Shown here piece by piece: positions 38,788-48,200 of a DNA stretch of 64,000 nucleotides. Below the pieces are notes generated by a model, which was given only the letters and a program-made list of their open reading frames with translations, was not told the origin of the DNA and did not search any database. Source of the DNA: an uncultured Pelagimonas sp. Its GTDB lineage: Bacteria > Pseudomonadota > Alphaproteobacteria > Rhodobacterales > Rhodobacteraceae. The stretch covers positions 186,001-250,000 of the forward strand of contig CANMIH010000004.1 in assembly GCA_947497905.1 (NCBI GenBank), read 5' to 3'. Position 1 is the stretch's first letter, and each line of letters starts with the position of its first letter. Position numbers and translations under genes: made by a program.

Positions 38788-39870
38788 ATGGCTAAAATTA
38801 CGCTTTCAAAGCTGCGTCACAGCTACTATCCAAACCCGTCACAACCGTCGGATTATGCTCTGAAAGAGATTGATCTGGATTGGACCGATGGCGGCGCCTA
38901 TGCGCTGCTGGGGCCCTCCGGCTGTGGGAAATCAACCCTGTTGAACATCATTTCGGGTCTTCTTGTGCCCTCTGAAGGCAAGATCCTCTTTGATGGTCAG
39001 GACGTGACCGAACTGACGCCGGACAAACGCAATATTGCGCAGGTGTTCCAGTTCCCGGTGATCTACGACACCATGACTGTCTACGACAATCTGGCTTTCC
39101 CGCTGCGCAATCGTGGCCGTGACGAAGAGATCGTCCGCGAACGTGTGATGGCGATTGCCGAGATGTTGGAAGTCACCGACATGTTGGATCACAAGGCTGC
39201 GGGTCTTAGCCCCGACAACAAGCAGAAGATCTCGATGGGCCGGGGGTTGGTGCGTGAAGACGTCAACGTTGTGATGTTTGACGAACCGCTGACCGTGATT
39301 GACCCACATCTGAAGTGGAAGCTGCGCTCGAAGTTGAAAGAACTGCATCAGCGCGTCAAAGCGACCATGATCTATGTGACCCATGACCAGACCGAGGCGC
39401 TGACCTTTGCGGATCAGGTTGTGGTGATGCAGCTGGGTGAGATTGTTCAGATCGGCACGCCGGTTGAGTTGTTTGAGCGCCCGGCACATACCTTTGTTGG
39501 CCACTTCATTGGCTCGCCCGGTATGAACGTCATGCCCTGCGATCTGTCCGATGGGCAGGCTCTGTTTGCAGGACATCCTGTTGCCCTGGAAGGCCCAGTT
39601 CTGGGCAATGCCAATGGCACCACTGAGATCGGAATTCGCCCGGAGTTTGTGTCGCTGGCCGAGAGCGGGCTTCCCGCCACCGTGACCAAGGTCTCGGACG
39701 TGGGCCGCCACATCGTCGTCGAGTGTAGCGTCGATGGCCATAAGGTGAGCGCGGTGATCGAAGGTGATGCGCCGTCGAAGGGGGATGCCGTGCATCTGAA
39801 TTTCCGCCAAGATCAGACCCGGCTTTATGTCGATGGCTGGTTGGCGACCGAGCCGGAGGGCACATCATGA
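38788..39870 (+). CDS. glpT: Glycerol ABC transporter ATP-binding protein GlpT (signature degenerate)
   Basis: Second ATPase, 360 residues. Walker A (GPSGCGKST), Walker B (VVMFDEPLTVID) and H-loop (YVTHDQTEA, H199) are canonical, but the ABC signature LSGGQ is replaced by LSPDN (140-144). A heterodimer with GlpS would therefore have one complete ATP site and one weak site. ATG 38788 has GAGG five bases upstream. The stop overlaps the next start (ATGA). Confidence 0.87.
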   Translation: MAKITLSKLRHSYYPNPSQPSDYALKEIDLDWTDGGAYALLGPSGCGKSTLLNIISGLLVPSEGKILFDGQDVTELTPDKRNIAQVFQFPVIYDTMTVYDNLAFPLRNRGRDEEIVRERVMAIAEMLEVTDMLDHKAAGLSPDNKQKISMGRGLVREDVNVVMFDEPLTVIDPHLKWKLRSKLKELHQRVKATMIYVTHDQTEALTFADQVVVMQLGEIVQIGTPVELFERPAHTFVGHFIGSPGMNVMPCDLSDGQALFAGHPVALEGPVLGNANGTTEIGIRPEFVSLAESGLPATVTKVSDVGRHIVVECSVDGHKVSAVIEGDAPSKGDAVHLNFRQDQTRLYVDGWLATEPEGTS

Positions 39871-40730
39871 AAACCGAAAACCAAAAGGCATGGTTCTTTG
39901 TTCTCCCCGTCCTGTTGTTGGTGGCCTTTAACGCGCTGATCCCGATGATGACGGTGGTCAACTATTCGGTGCAGGAAACCTTTGGGGACAATGTGTTCTT
40001 CTGGGAGGGCCTGAACTGGTTCCAGCAGATCCTGCGGTCTGAACGGTTCCACGCGGCGCTGGGGCGTCAGTTTATGTTCACTGGTCTGATCCTGATCATC
40101 GAGATTCCTCTGGGCATTGCCATCGCTCTGTCGATGCCGCGCAAAGGGTTCTGGGTGCCGGTCTGTCTGGTTCTGATGGCGCTGCCGATGCTGATCCCCT
40201 GGAACGTTGTTGGGGCGATGTGGAACATCTTTACTCTGCCTGACATTGGGCTTTTGGGGTATTTCCTGAACCACGTTCTGGGCATCAGCTATGACATGAC
40301 CCAAGACCCGGTTGCGGCCTGGATCACCATTGTCACCATGGATGTCTGGCATTGGACATCGCTTGTGGTGCTGCTGAGCTACGCCGGTCTGGTGTCGATC
40401 CCGGATGCCTATTATCAGGCGGCTAAGATCGACGGCGCCAGCAACTGGTCGGTGTTCCGTTTTATCCAGTTTCCCAAGATGAAGACCGTTCTGACCATCG
40501 CCATTCTGCTGCGGTTCATGGACAGCTTTAACATCTACACCGAGCCGTTTGTTTTGACCGGGGGTGGTCCGGGCAACTCGACGACGCTTCTGTCGATTGA
40601 TCTGGTGAAAATCGCGCTTGGCCAGTTTGATCTGGGTCCGGCGGCGGCGATGAGCCTGATCTACTTCGCAATCACACTCTTGGTCAGCTGGCTGTTCTAC
40701 ACGCTGATGACCAAAGACGATCTGAACTGA
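39867..40730 (+). CDS. glpP: Glycerol ABC transporter permease GlpP
   Basis: Inner-membrane permease of 287 residues with six predicted helices (first: AWFFVLPVLLLVAFNALIPMM). The ATPase-docking EAA-type loop appears as QAAKIDGASNWSVFRFIQFP. Its start overlaps the glpT stop. It works with GlpQ as the transmembrane pair of the glycerol-type importer. Confidence 0.88.
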   Translation: MKTENQKAWFFVLPVLLLVAFNALIPMMTVVNYSVQETFGDNVFFWEGLNWFQQILRSERFHAALGRQFMFTGLILIIEIPLGIAIALSMPRKGFWVPVCLVLMALPMLIPWNVVGAMWNIFTLPDIGLLGYFLNHVLGISYDMTQDPVAAWITIVTMDVWHWTSLVVLLSYAGLVSIPDAYYQAAKIDGASNWSVFRFIQFPKMKTVLTIAILLRFMDSFNIYTEPFVLTGGGPGNSTTLLSIDLVKIALGQFDLGPAAAMSLIYFAITLLVSWLFYTLMTKDDLN

Positions 40731-40743
40731 GGAGGGGTCTGAG

Positions 40744-41541
40744 ATGCAAAAACGATCCATCGTCCCTATCGTCTATATTCTCTTCCTCATGCTGCCGATC
40801 TACTGGCTTGTGGCGATGAGCTTTAAGACGACCAATGAAATTCTCTCGGGATTTTCACTGTTCCCGCAAACCTTTACCCTGGAAAACTATCGGGTGATCT
40901 TTACCGACCCAAGCTGGTACTGGGGCTATATTAATTCGATCGTCTATGTGTCGATCAACACGGTGATTTCGATCGCCGTGGCTCTGCCAGCCGCCTATGC
41001 CTTCTCTCGGTATCGGTTTTTGGGCGACAAACAGCTGTTCTTCTGGCTGCTGACCAACCGTATGGCACCGGCTGCGGTGTTTGCTCTGCCCTTCTTCCAG
41101 CTTTATTCGGCTGTTGGTCTGTTCGACACACACCTAGCGGTGGCTCTGGCGCATTGTCTGTTCAACATCCCGCTGGCCGTGTGGATTTTGGAAGGCTTTA
41201 TGGGCGGGATCCCCAAAGAACTGGATGAAACCGCCTATGTGGACGGTTATTCCTTCCCACGGTTCTTTGCGACGATCTTTCTGCCGTCGATCAAGGCCGG
41301 TGTCGGTGTGGCCGCGTTCTTCTGCTTCATGTTTTCCTGGGTTGAGCTGCTGTTGGCAAAAACCCTGACCGCAGTGGCCGCAAAACCGATTGCTGCGACC
41401 ATGACAAAAACCGCGTCAAGTGCGGGCTACGAGCTTGGCCTTCTGGCCGCTGCCGGCACCTTGACCATCATTCCGGGCGCAATTGTGATCTATTTCGTCC
41501 GCAACTACATCGCCAAAGGCTTTGCGATGGGGAGGGTTTGA
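40744..41541 (+). CDS. glpQ: Glycerol ABC transporter permease GlpQ
   Basis: Second permease, 265 residues and about six helices, starting SIVPIVYILFLMLPIYWLVAM. The EAA-like loop is DETAYVDGYSFPRFFATIFLP. GAGGAGG lies before ATG 40744. It is followed after one base by the small DUF2160 gene. Confidence 0.88.
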   Translation: MQKRSIVPIVYILFLMLPIYWLVAMSFKTTNEILSGFSLFPQTFTLENYRVIFTDPSWYWGYINSIVYVSINTVISIAVALPAAYAFSRYRFLGDKQLFFWLLTNRMAPAAVFALPFFQLYSAVGLFDTHLAVALAHCLFNIPLAVWILEGFMGGIPKELDETAYVDGYSFPRFFATIFLPSIKAGVGVAAFFCFMFSWVELLLAKTLTAVAAKPIAATMTKTASSAGYELGLLAAAGTLTIIPGAIVIYFVRNYIAKGFAMGRV

Positions 41542-41542
41542 T

Positions 41543-41821
41543 ATGCTGAGTTGGATGGCATGGACCGTGCCGACGGCCCTCGTGTTTGTCGGGATCTTTG
41601 CGGCCATTGGGATCTTGATTGTCCTCGAGATCCGTCGCCCTGGTGGCGATGAACGCAAAGGCGCTTTGCGACTGACCACAACCCGTGGAGATCGCTTGTT
41701 CATCAGTCTTCTGGGCACGTCTTATATCTTTCTCGCCTGGCTTGGGCTGACGGATATGCTGCTTTGGACACCACTTGCGCTGTCGATTGGCTGGGGTGTG
41801 TTCTGTTTCTGGAAAGTGTGA
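41543..41821 (+). CDS. glpU: Small DUF2160 membrane protein of the glycerol transporter
   Basis: A 92-residue membrane protein with about three hydrophobic segments (WTVPTALVFVGIFAAIGILIVLEI; LFISLLGTSYIFLAWLGL; TPLALSIGWGVFCFW) joined by a basic loop (RRPGGDERKG). Proteins of this type (DUF2160) are the small integral subunit at the end of GlpSTPQUV operons. A GGGAGGG site precedes ATG 41543, two bases after the glpQ stop. What the subunit does is not established; stabilising the permease is one possibility. Confidence 0.8.
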   Translation: MLSWMAWTVPTALVFVGIFAAIGILIVLEIRRPGGDERKGALRLTTTRGDRLFISLLGTSYIFLAWLGLTDMLLWTPLALSIGWGVFCFWKV

Positions 41822-41865
41822 CGTTTTGGGGCGTGGCGGATGCCGCGCCCCCTGACTATGTGACA

Positions 41866-41886
41866 GAACTATAAAATTAATAGTTC
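41866..41886. promoter_or_regulatory. Palindrome before the BlaI-type gene, candidate operator
   Basis: GAACTAT (41866-41872) and ATAGTTC (41880-41886) are exact reverse complements around a 7-base A/T-rich centre, about 38-58 bases upstream of the regulator's start. BlaI/MecI-type repressors bind dyads of this kind over the promoter they control, so autoregulation of the regulator-protease pair is likely. Confidence 0.6.
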
Positions 41887-41923
41887 CCAAATGCGCCTTT
41901 GGCGCCTAACGTACGGCGATACC

Positions 41924-42343
41924 ATGACGAAGCGGACCCCAAACTTGATGCGACGCAAACAGGACAAAGCTCTTTTGACCGAGGTTGAGCTCGAGTTCAT
42001 GAACGTCGTTTGGGCGCTTGGCGAAGGCACAGTGCGCGAAATTCTGGCCGAGTTGAACAAGGCTCATGAACGCGCCTATACCTCTGTGGCCACTGTCCTG
42101 AAGATCATGGAGCAAAAAGGGTTTCTGACGAGCCAGAAGAAAGACCGGTCGCTGGTCTATATTCCGGCTGTGCCAAAGGCTGACTATCAAAAAACGACCC
42201 TGAAAAACCTTTCGAGCAAGCTCTTTAACGGAACACCAGCGGCGCTGGTGGCACGTTTGGTGGATGACGAAGACGTCACCGATGACATGCTTGCCGAAAT
42301 GCGCGCGCTTTTGGACGAAAGGTTGGGGGACCATGACCGCTGA
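41924..42343 (+). CDS. BlaI/MecI/CopY-family repressor
   Basis: A 139-residue winged-helix protein. The N-terminal HTH (about 15-75: EVELEFMNVVWALGEGTVRE, then YTSVATVLKIMEQKGFL) is that of BlaI-type repressors, and the C-terminal part (LSSKLFNGTPAALVARLVDDE) is the dimerisation helix that BlaR1-type proteases cut. An ATG at 41891 would add 11 residues. The gene overlaps the M56 gene by 11 bases. No beta-lactamase or penicillin-binding gene is adjacent, so the target is unknown; the palindrome upstream suggests that it at least represses itself. Confidence 0.88.
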   Translation: MTKRTPNLMRRKQDKALLTEVELEFMNVVWALGEGTVREILAELNKAHERAYTSVATVLKIMEQKGFLTSQKKDRSLVYIPAVPKADYQKTTLKNLSSKLFNGTPAALVARLVDDEDVTDDMLAEMRALLDERLGDHDR

Positions 42344-43466
42344 GACCCTGCTCAACGCCTATCTTGATCTGAACCTGCTTTTGGTGGCAGGCACCTTGGT
42401 TTGGTTGGCATTGCGATGGGGCTTGCGGAGATATGGTCTGGGGCAGGCGTTCCTGCCGCAGCTGCGTCTGTTGAACGGTCTGACGCTTCTTCTGGCGATG
42501 TCGCCAGTTCTGTTTCTCGGGCTGACCACTTGGGTTGTCGCCCATCCGCCGAACCTATCGGACATGCTGGTGTCTCAGTATCTGCAAGGCAATGTCAGCA
42601 TGAGCGCGTCGCGGTTTGAAGCGCTTCTTGGCCTGCGTGAAGATTTTGTGCGCGAGATGCTCAACGGTCAGGCGCTTTGGGCGCAATTGCTTGGGTTTGT
42701 TGCAGTGTGTGGAGCTGTTGTGATGCTGGTCCACGTCGGTGTGTCGCTTGTCACATTGGTACGTACGATGCGCCGGGCCTTTCTCTGGAAACGCATCGGG
42801 AGGGTTGATCTGCTGGTCAGTGATGATTGTCGCGTGGCGTTTTCCACCCGTGGTCTGCGCCGCCGGTATATCGTTTTGCCCTCGGGGCTGTTGCAGTCAC
42901 CCAAAGACCTGCAGTTGACCATCGCGCATGAGCTGCAGCATTTCCGTCAGAAAGACGTGGAATGTGAAGTTCTGCTTGAGTTACTGCGCCCGCTGTTGTT
43001 CTGGAACCCTGCCTTTTATGTGTGGCGGCATCATGTGCGGCATCTGCGTGAATATGCCTGTGACCAGGCACTGATGGCGCGTCGGGGTTTTGATGCACGC
43101 GCCTATTGCGAGTGTCTGATCCGGGCCTGTGAAGGCGCGATGCAGAGATCGGTATTCTTTGCGCGAACTCCTTCGGTTGCCCTGGTGGATCGCCGCGAAA
43201 TCCGCCGCAGCTCTACCCTGCAGAACCGCATTCTTGCGGTGACCGAAGACAACCCCAATCTGGGGAGCAAGACCACATGGATGCTGATCTCTGGTCTGTT
43301 GATCGGTGCGGTTCTGACCACCAATCTGATTGTGCAACGTCCGAGCGATTGGAGCCATGATCGCATCATGTTGTCGACCATCGTCAATCTGGAACGGATG
43401 GCCAATCGGAGTGACGCGGCCAGCAGCCCATTTCAGGGTGGTTTCGTCACTGCCATCACTGAGTGA
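42333..43466 (+). CDS. BlaR1/MecR1-like M56 membrane metalloprotease
   Basis: A 377-residue membrane protein with transmembrane segments in the first ~150 residues and the zinc-protease motif HELQH (H199, E200, H203) in AHELQHFRQKD, the cytoplasmic M56 active site. One further hydrophobic segment (WMLISGLLIGAVLTTNLI, about 313-330) leads to only about 45 residues outside. The large penicillin-binding sensor domain of BlaR1 is absent, so it cannot sense beta-lactams in the usual way. It overlaps the BlaI-type gene and probably cleaves that repressor after an unknown envelope signal. Confidence 0.85.
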   Translation: MTAETLLNAYLDLNLLLVAGTLVWLALRWGLRRYGLGQAFLPQLRLLNGLTLLLAMSPVLFLGLTTWVVAHPPNLSDMLVSQYLQGNVSMSASRFEALLGLREDFVREMLNGQALWAQLLGFVAVCGAVVMLVHVGVSLVTLVRTMRRAFLWKRIGRVDLLVSDDCRVAFSTRGLRRRYIVLPSGLLQSPKDLQLTIAHELQHFRQKDVECEVLLELLRPLLFWNPAFYVWRHHVRHLREYACDQALMARRGFDARAYCECLIRACEGAMQRSVFFARTPSVALVDRREIRRSSTLQNRILAVTEDNPNLGSKTTWMLISGLLIGAVLTTNLIVQRPSDWSHDRIMLSTIVNLERMANRSDAASSPFQGGFVTAITE

Positions 43467-43473
43467 CGGCAGG

Positions 43474-43932
43474 TCAGAACACCGGCAGCGGCGCATCCTG
43501 TTTGGTCTGATCCATGACAATCTGGCTATGCACCCGTGACACAACGGGATGCGCCAGCAAAACCTCATGAATCAACGCATTTAGGGCAATCAAGTCCGGG
43601 CACCAGACCCTCAGCAGATAGTCTGCTTCGCCGGTCATGGTCCAGGCGGAGGTTACTTCGGGGCGGGTGTGGAGGAGACGTGCAAAGCTCTGGCCCTGTT
43701 CTTTACCATGTCGCGCCAGTTGAACTTGAACAAAGGCCTGAACCTGAAGCCCAAGTTTCGCAGGATCCAACCGCGCGCGATACCCCTGGATCAACCCGCT
43801 GTCTTCGAGTCGCTGACGGCGCCGGTTGGCCTGGCTTGGCGACAGGTTGAGAATGTCCCCAAGTTCCTGTGCGGTGGTTTGGCCGTTCTTTTGCAGAACA
43901 CTCAATAAAGTGATGTCAGTCGGATCAAGCAT
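43474..43932 (-). CDS. Lrp/AsnC-family transcriptional regulator
   Basis: A 152-residue Lrp-type protein: HTH at about 1-60 (MLDPTDITLLSVLQKNGQTT, with SPSQANRRRQRLEDSG) and a RAM domain (about 65-140, with MTGEADYLLRVWCPD). It is divergent from hpd, which suits control of tyrosine or phenylalanine breakdown; roseobacter-type hpd genes are often flanked by such regulators. The start at 43932 is chosen because an M-L-D Lrp N-terminus begins there; ATG 43947 adds five residues. A dyad covers the start codon. Confidence 0.85.
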   Translation of the reverse strand: MLDPTDITLLSVLQKNGQTTAQELGDILNLSPSQANRRRQRLEDSGLIQGYRARLDPAKLGLQVQAFVQVQLARHGKEQGQSFARLLHTRPEVTSAWTMTGEADYLLRVWCPDLIALNALIHEVLLAHPVVSRVHSQIVMDQTKQDAPLPVF

Positions 43933-43948
43933 GCAAAATTTTAGCATG
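43930..43948. promoter_or_regulatory. Palindrome over the Lrp gene start, candidate autoregulatory site
   Basis: A 19-base dyad with CATGC...GCATG ends and an AAATTTT core, one mismatch, covers the start codon of the Lrp gene. Binding there would block its own transcription or translation. Confidence 0.5.
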
Positions 43949-44000
43949 TATGTGCGGGAAATGGCAATATAGGCGCAAAATAACAGGGCGGGGCAGGGGC

Positions 44001-44025
44001 TTTGCGCAGAATGCGCATGCGCAAA
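44001..44025. promoter_or_regulatory. Inverted repeat upstream of hpd
   Basis: TTTGCGCA (44001-44008) is repeated as TGCGCAAA (44018-44025). Inside the spacer is a smaller palindrome, ATGCGCAT (44011-44018). It lies 40-65 bases before the hpd start in the divergent gap and is a candidate operator for the adjacent Lrp protein. Confidence 0.5.
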
Positions 44026-44064
44026 AAGATACACTTGGGGTGAGACTTATCAGGAGGACACGCC

Positions 44065-45162
44065 ATGGGACCGTTCCCACATAACGCCCCGCAAGCCACC
44101 ATCACCCCGGAAAACCCGGCAGGCACCGATGGGTTCGAGTTCGTCGAATTTGCGCACCCCGATCCCCAAGAGCTGCGCGACCTCTTTGGCAAAATGGGTT
44201 ATGAGCATGTTGCCAATCACAAAAGCAAAGCGGTGGAGCTGTGGCAGCAGGGCGATATCACCTATATTCTGAACGCAGAGCCAGACAGCTTTGCCGCACG
44301 TTTTGTCGAGGAGCATGGCCCCTGCGCCCCGGCCATGGGCTGGCGTGTGGTCGATGCTCAGAAAGCCTTTGACCATGCCGTTGCCCAGGGCGCCGAGCCT
44401 TATGACGCAGAGGATAAAACCCTAGAGTGGCCTGCGATCAAAGGGATTGGGGGCAGTCTGATCTACTTCACCGATCAGTATTATGACACCTCCCCCTACA
44501 ACGAAGAGTTTGAGTGGATTGCCCAATCGAAGCCGCGCGGTGTTGGGTTCTATTACCTCGATCACCTTACCCACAATGTCTTTAAAGGGAATATGGATCA
44601 GTGGTTTAAGTTCTACGGGGATCTGTTCAACTTCAAGGAAATCCGCTTTTTTGACATTCAGGGCAAGTTCACCGGGCTGCTCAGCCGGGCGCTGACCTCT
44701 CCCTGTGGGCGGATCCGCATCCCGATCAACGAAGACCGGGGTGAGACAGGTCAGATTGTTGCCTATCTGAAGAAGTACAAAGGCGAAGGCATTCAGCATA
44801 TCGCCGTGGGCAGTGAGGGGATCTACGATTCCACTGACGAGATCTCAGCGCGCGGCATCCGCTTTATGCCTGCGCCTCCGAAGGCCTATTACGAGATGAG
44901 CCACGAGCGGGTGCAGGGCCATGATGAGCCGATGGACCGGATGCAAAAACACGGCATTCTGATCGACGGTGAAGGTGTGGTGGATGGCGGTGAAACCAAG
45001 ATCCTTTTGCAGATCTTTTCCAAGACCGTCATTGGCCCGATCTTTTTCGAGTTTATCCAGCGCAAGGGCGATGACGGCTTTGGCGAAGGCAATTTCAAAG
45101 CCTTGTTTGAATCGATTGAGCGCGAGCAGATCGCCAATGGCGAGATCACCGCAGCGGAATGA
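44065..45162 (+). CDS. hpd: 4-hydroxyphenylpyruvate dioxygenase
   Basis: Non-haem iron enzyme that converts 4-hydroxyphenylpyruvate and O2 to homogentisate in tyrosine catabolism. The 365 residues contain two vicinal-oxygen-chelate domains. Iron-ligand regions are visible: the first His in YLDHLTHNV, the second in GIQHIAVGS and the glutamate late in GPIFFEFIQRKGDDGFGEGN, which is also the diagnostic HPPD C-terminal motif. GGAGG precedes ATG 44065. Homogentisate dioxygenase and later genes are not in the window. Confidence 0.95.
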   Translation: MGPFPHNAPQATITPENPAGTDGFEFVEFAHPDPQELRDLFGKMGYEHVANHKSKAVELWQQGDITYILNAEPDSFAARFVEEHGPCAPAMGWRVVDAQKAFDHAVAQGAEPYDAEDKTLEWPAIKGIGGSLIYFTDQYYDTSPYNEEFEWIAQSKPRGVGFYYLDHLTHNVFKGNMDQWFKFYGDLFNFKEIRFFDIQGKFTGLLSRALTSPCGRIRIPINEDRGETGQIVAYLKKYKGEGIQHIAVGSEGIYDSTDEISARGIRFMPAPPKAYYEMSHERVQGHDEPMDRMQKHGILIDGEGVVDGGETKILLQIFSKTVIGPIFFEFIQRKGDDGFGEGNFKALFESIEREQIANGEITAAE

Positions 45163-45218
45163 GGGGGACGGGGTGACGCTGGCCTGCGGCCTCGCCCCAC
45201 CCACCGTCCCGCAAAGTG

Positions 45219-45248
45219 AAAAGCCCCGGTTTTGTCCGGGGCTTTTTT
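45219..45248. terminator. Bidirectional terminator after hpd
   Basis: AAGCCCCGG pairs with CCGGGGCTT around a TTTTGT loop, followed by TTTTTT on the plus strand. A short A-run precedes it, so it can also stop the convergent minus-strand gene. Confidence 0.88.
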
Positions 45249-45252
45249 GCAA

Positions 45253-48200
45253 TCAGCTGCGTGGCATTTTCAACGTCACGTTGCGTCCGCTTTTGGTATA
45301 GCGCAGTTCGGATTCGGAAATTGTCGCCACCCGTCCGCCATCCAACCGGTCGCCGATCTTGACTTTCTGGTAGCGTCCGTTCGGAAGACGCACCAAAGCC
45401 CGCCGATTGGAGGGTGTGCCAAAGACACCGATCAAATTGATTTTGTTGAGGTTGATGGCGTTGTTGACCGTTGCGGCGCGGCTCACGCTTGCGCCTGACG
45501 GGATGCTGGGTGTGACGGTGCGCGGGGCCACGGCGGCGGTTTGCACTGGCTGGGGTGCTTTTTCCGCGCGGTCTACAATCGCGGCCATGTTGCGCGGGCG
45601 GCCAACCGGGATCAGCGAGCGTGACACCGCCAAAGCGGTGGCTTCTGGGGTTTCCTCGACCGCAACTTCCTGCTCCGTGCGGGGACGTAGTACCGGACGG
45701 ATGGCCCCGAGCTCGGCGATGGAAATGCCGCCATGGGTGGCCCTTTCACGCTGTTCGATCAGATCGGAAGGGCGTGCTTGGGGACGGAATGTGGCAAGCG
45801 ACGCTGTGTTTGCAGCTTGGCTCGGATCCGCCAGAGTTGGCACAGGCGGCGCCCCGCGCAGCGGAGGGACCACGGGTGGTGGGCCGGTAAACACGCGAAA
45901 CCCATCCGGTGTCACAGCACCCTCGGGCGTGGCGCGGACCAGACCGCGGCTGTCGATGTCAAAGGTCACGCCAGCGGGGGGCGGAAGCCCGGGATTGGCG
46001 ATCTGCGGGTCGGCGACAAAATTCTGCGGGTTGGGCAGGGCCACCGCATCTGATCCCTGAACCTTGGGGTCGATGGAGGCGATATAGAGGGAGACGACCT
46101 CATCCAAGGGCAGATTGTGGGGTTCCGCGGGGGCACGTTGCCAGACGCCGGTTGCGGCATAGGTGGCCGCTGCTTCTTCTGGTGTCAGGGCACGCAGAGG
46201 TGCAGGTGACGGCAACGCGGCCAAGGGCGGTGTCAGGTCCTCTCCGGTGCTGAGTGAGGCGAGTTGCACCTCTTCAGCCGGTGCGGGGTCTGGAACGTTG
46301 GTCGCGACAGGCGCGGTTGACGGTGCGGCAACCGGGGTCGGCCGGTCCTGCGAAACATCGGTGTCGGCGATCTCAACGTCGGATTTGCCTTTGAAGAGGC
46401 CCGCGACACCTTCGTCTAAAAAGACAGTGGCCCAGGCCGCAATTCCGACGAGGAACAGCAATAGCCCAGCCGTGAGCATGAGCCCGAGGAAACGAGGTTT
46501 GCCGCCTACAGGGGGGCGATTTCGGGCACCAAATACAGTGAATTTTTCGCTCTCATCTTCGAGCTCGAGAGCGGGCGCCGTGTCGGCGATGGGCTCAGCT
46601 TTGGCTTTTTTGCGAAACCCGGCCAAGGCCTTATCTGCGCGAGAGGCGGATTCTGAGCGCGGCTTTTCAATCGGAGGAGCCGTCTCTGCAGGTGTAGCGC
46701 CCGGCACTTCCGAGATGTGGAACGCTTTCTTGACGGGTTTGATCCGCGCCAAAGGTGTCATGCCGGAGGCAGCTGTCTCTTTTGGCTTGGTGGCCGATGG
46801 TTTGGCGGCTGTGGGCGTTTGGGGCGCCGGAGGTGGAGGCGCGACGGGTTTGCTGGGCGCCTGTACGGGTGTTGTTGTGCTCGAGCTTGCTGTTTTTTGC
46901 GCAACCAAATTTTGACGCGCTGCTGCGGCGGCGGCTGCACGGGCGGCGGTATCGAAATCCGCCTTGGGCTCAGGCGCGGGTGTGACCGAAGGCGCTGGAG
47001 GGGTGGGTTCGGCTTTGTCAGGTCCTAGCTCAAGCGGGCGGGGCGCCGGGGGCACCGCGTCACGTCGTGCACGCAGCTGGCTGAAATCAGCCAATGGCGA
47101 AGTCTGTTCCGGCGGTGTCGCGGAAAAGACGTCGGAAAAGCTCTTGGGTGGCGTGTCGAGATCTGTGGTCGGCGCAGCGGATGCAGCCAATGGCGGTGTC
47201 TCCGCCTGATCCGGGGAAGCCGTGGGCGCAGGAGAGAGTGGTGAGACAGGCTCTGCCGCTGCGGGAGCTTCGACAGGGTCTTCTGTGGGGATACCCTGAG
47301 GTGCCTCGTCCAGCGCAGCGGCGAGTTTGCTCTCGAACTCGTCGTTGTCGAGACCCGCACCAACGGTGCTGGCGAGGTCATCCAGGTCGTCAAGAATGTC
47401 GAGAGTTTTGTTTGTTGTTACAAGACCCTCGATAGACGACTTCTCCGACGTTTGAGATTGCTCTGGCGTCGGCCCAAAGGGGTCTTCTCCCGGAAGAAGA
47501 ACCGGCTGTGGCTCGGGCCGCGGTGGGGCAATCTGGTGAAGTTCAAGATGGTCGATACCAAGATCAAGCTGCTCTTGATCGTCCTGAGGGTCGGATTCAG
47601 GTTCGGTAGCCGCGGCAACCGGTGGCTCTGTTTCTTCCTGAGAGGCCTCGGGTTCTGGTGAAGACCCTAACGCGGGCTCTTCAGCCGCGTCCTCGACCTG
47701 TGGTGCGGCAGCTTCAGACACGGGAGCTTCAGCAGCGTCAACAGGTTCGGGTGTTGTCTCAGGCTCAATGTTTGCTTCAGGCTCTGGGGCCGAAGTGGGT
47801 TCGGGGTCTTTAACGGGCTCCGGGTTGGGCGCAGGCGATGCCAAAACGGCCAGAGGAGTCAATGCCTCGGCATCCGCTGGATAAATCTCAAACGGGGCGT
47901 CGGGGCGCGCAGGATCAGGGCCGAGCCAACTGACCGAGCCTCCAAAGAAGACTACACCGTCAAACGCGCCTTCGGGTGCAAGCGCCAGAAAGCTAACCGG
48001 ATCAAAGCCATGCTGGCGAACAAAACCTTCGGCCTCGTCAAGGGTTTCGCGGGCGACGGCGGCAATCATGCGCTGGCGGCCAATGGCGACGTGATCGTAA
48101 ACGAGATCCTCGACGTCATAGGGCGTTGCGCCATCCAGCGCGTCGCGCACTGCGCGGTCTTTGAAACGGGGGCGCCCGGAGGGGTCTGGGATATCCAAAT

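Noticed and set aside
35860-41821. Maltose, spermidine or other importer as the identity of this ABC system
   Set aside because: Two different ATPases plus a DUF2160 protein and a 577-residue binding protein fit the GlpSTPQUV glycerol importer better than single-ATPase systems.
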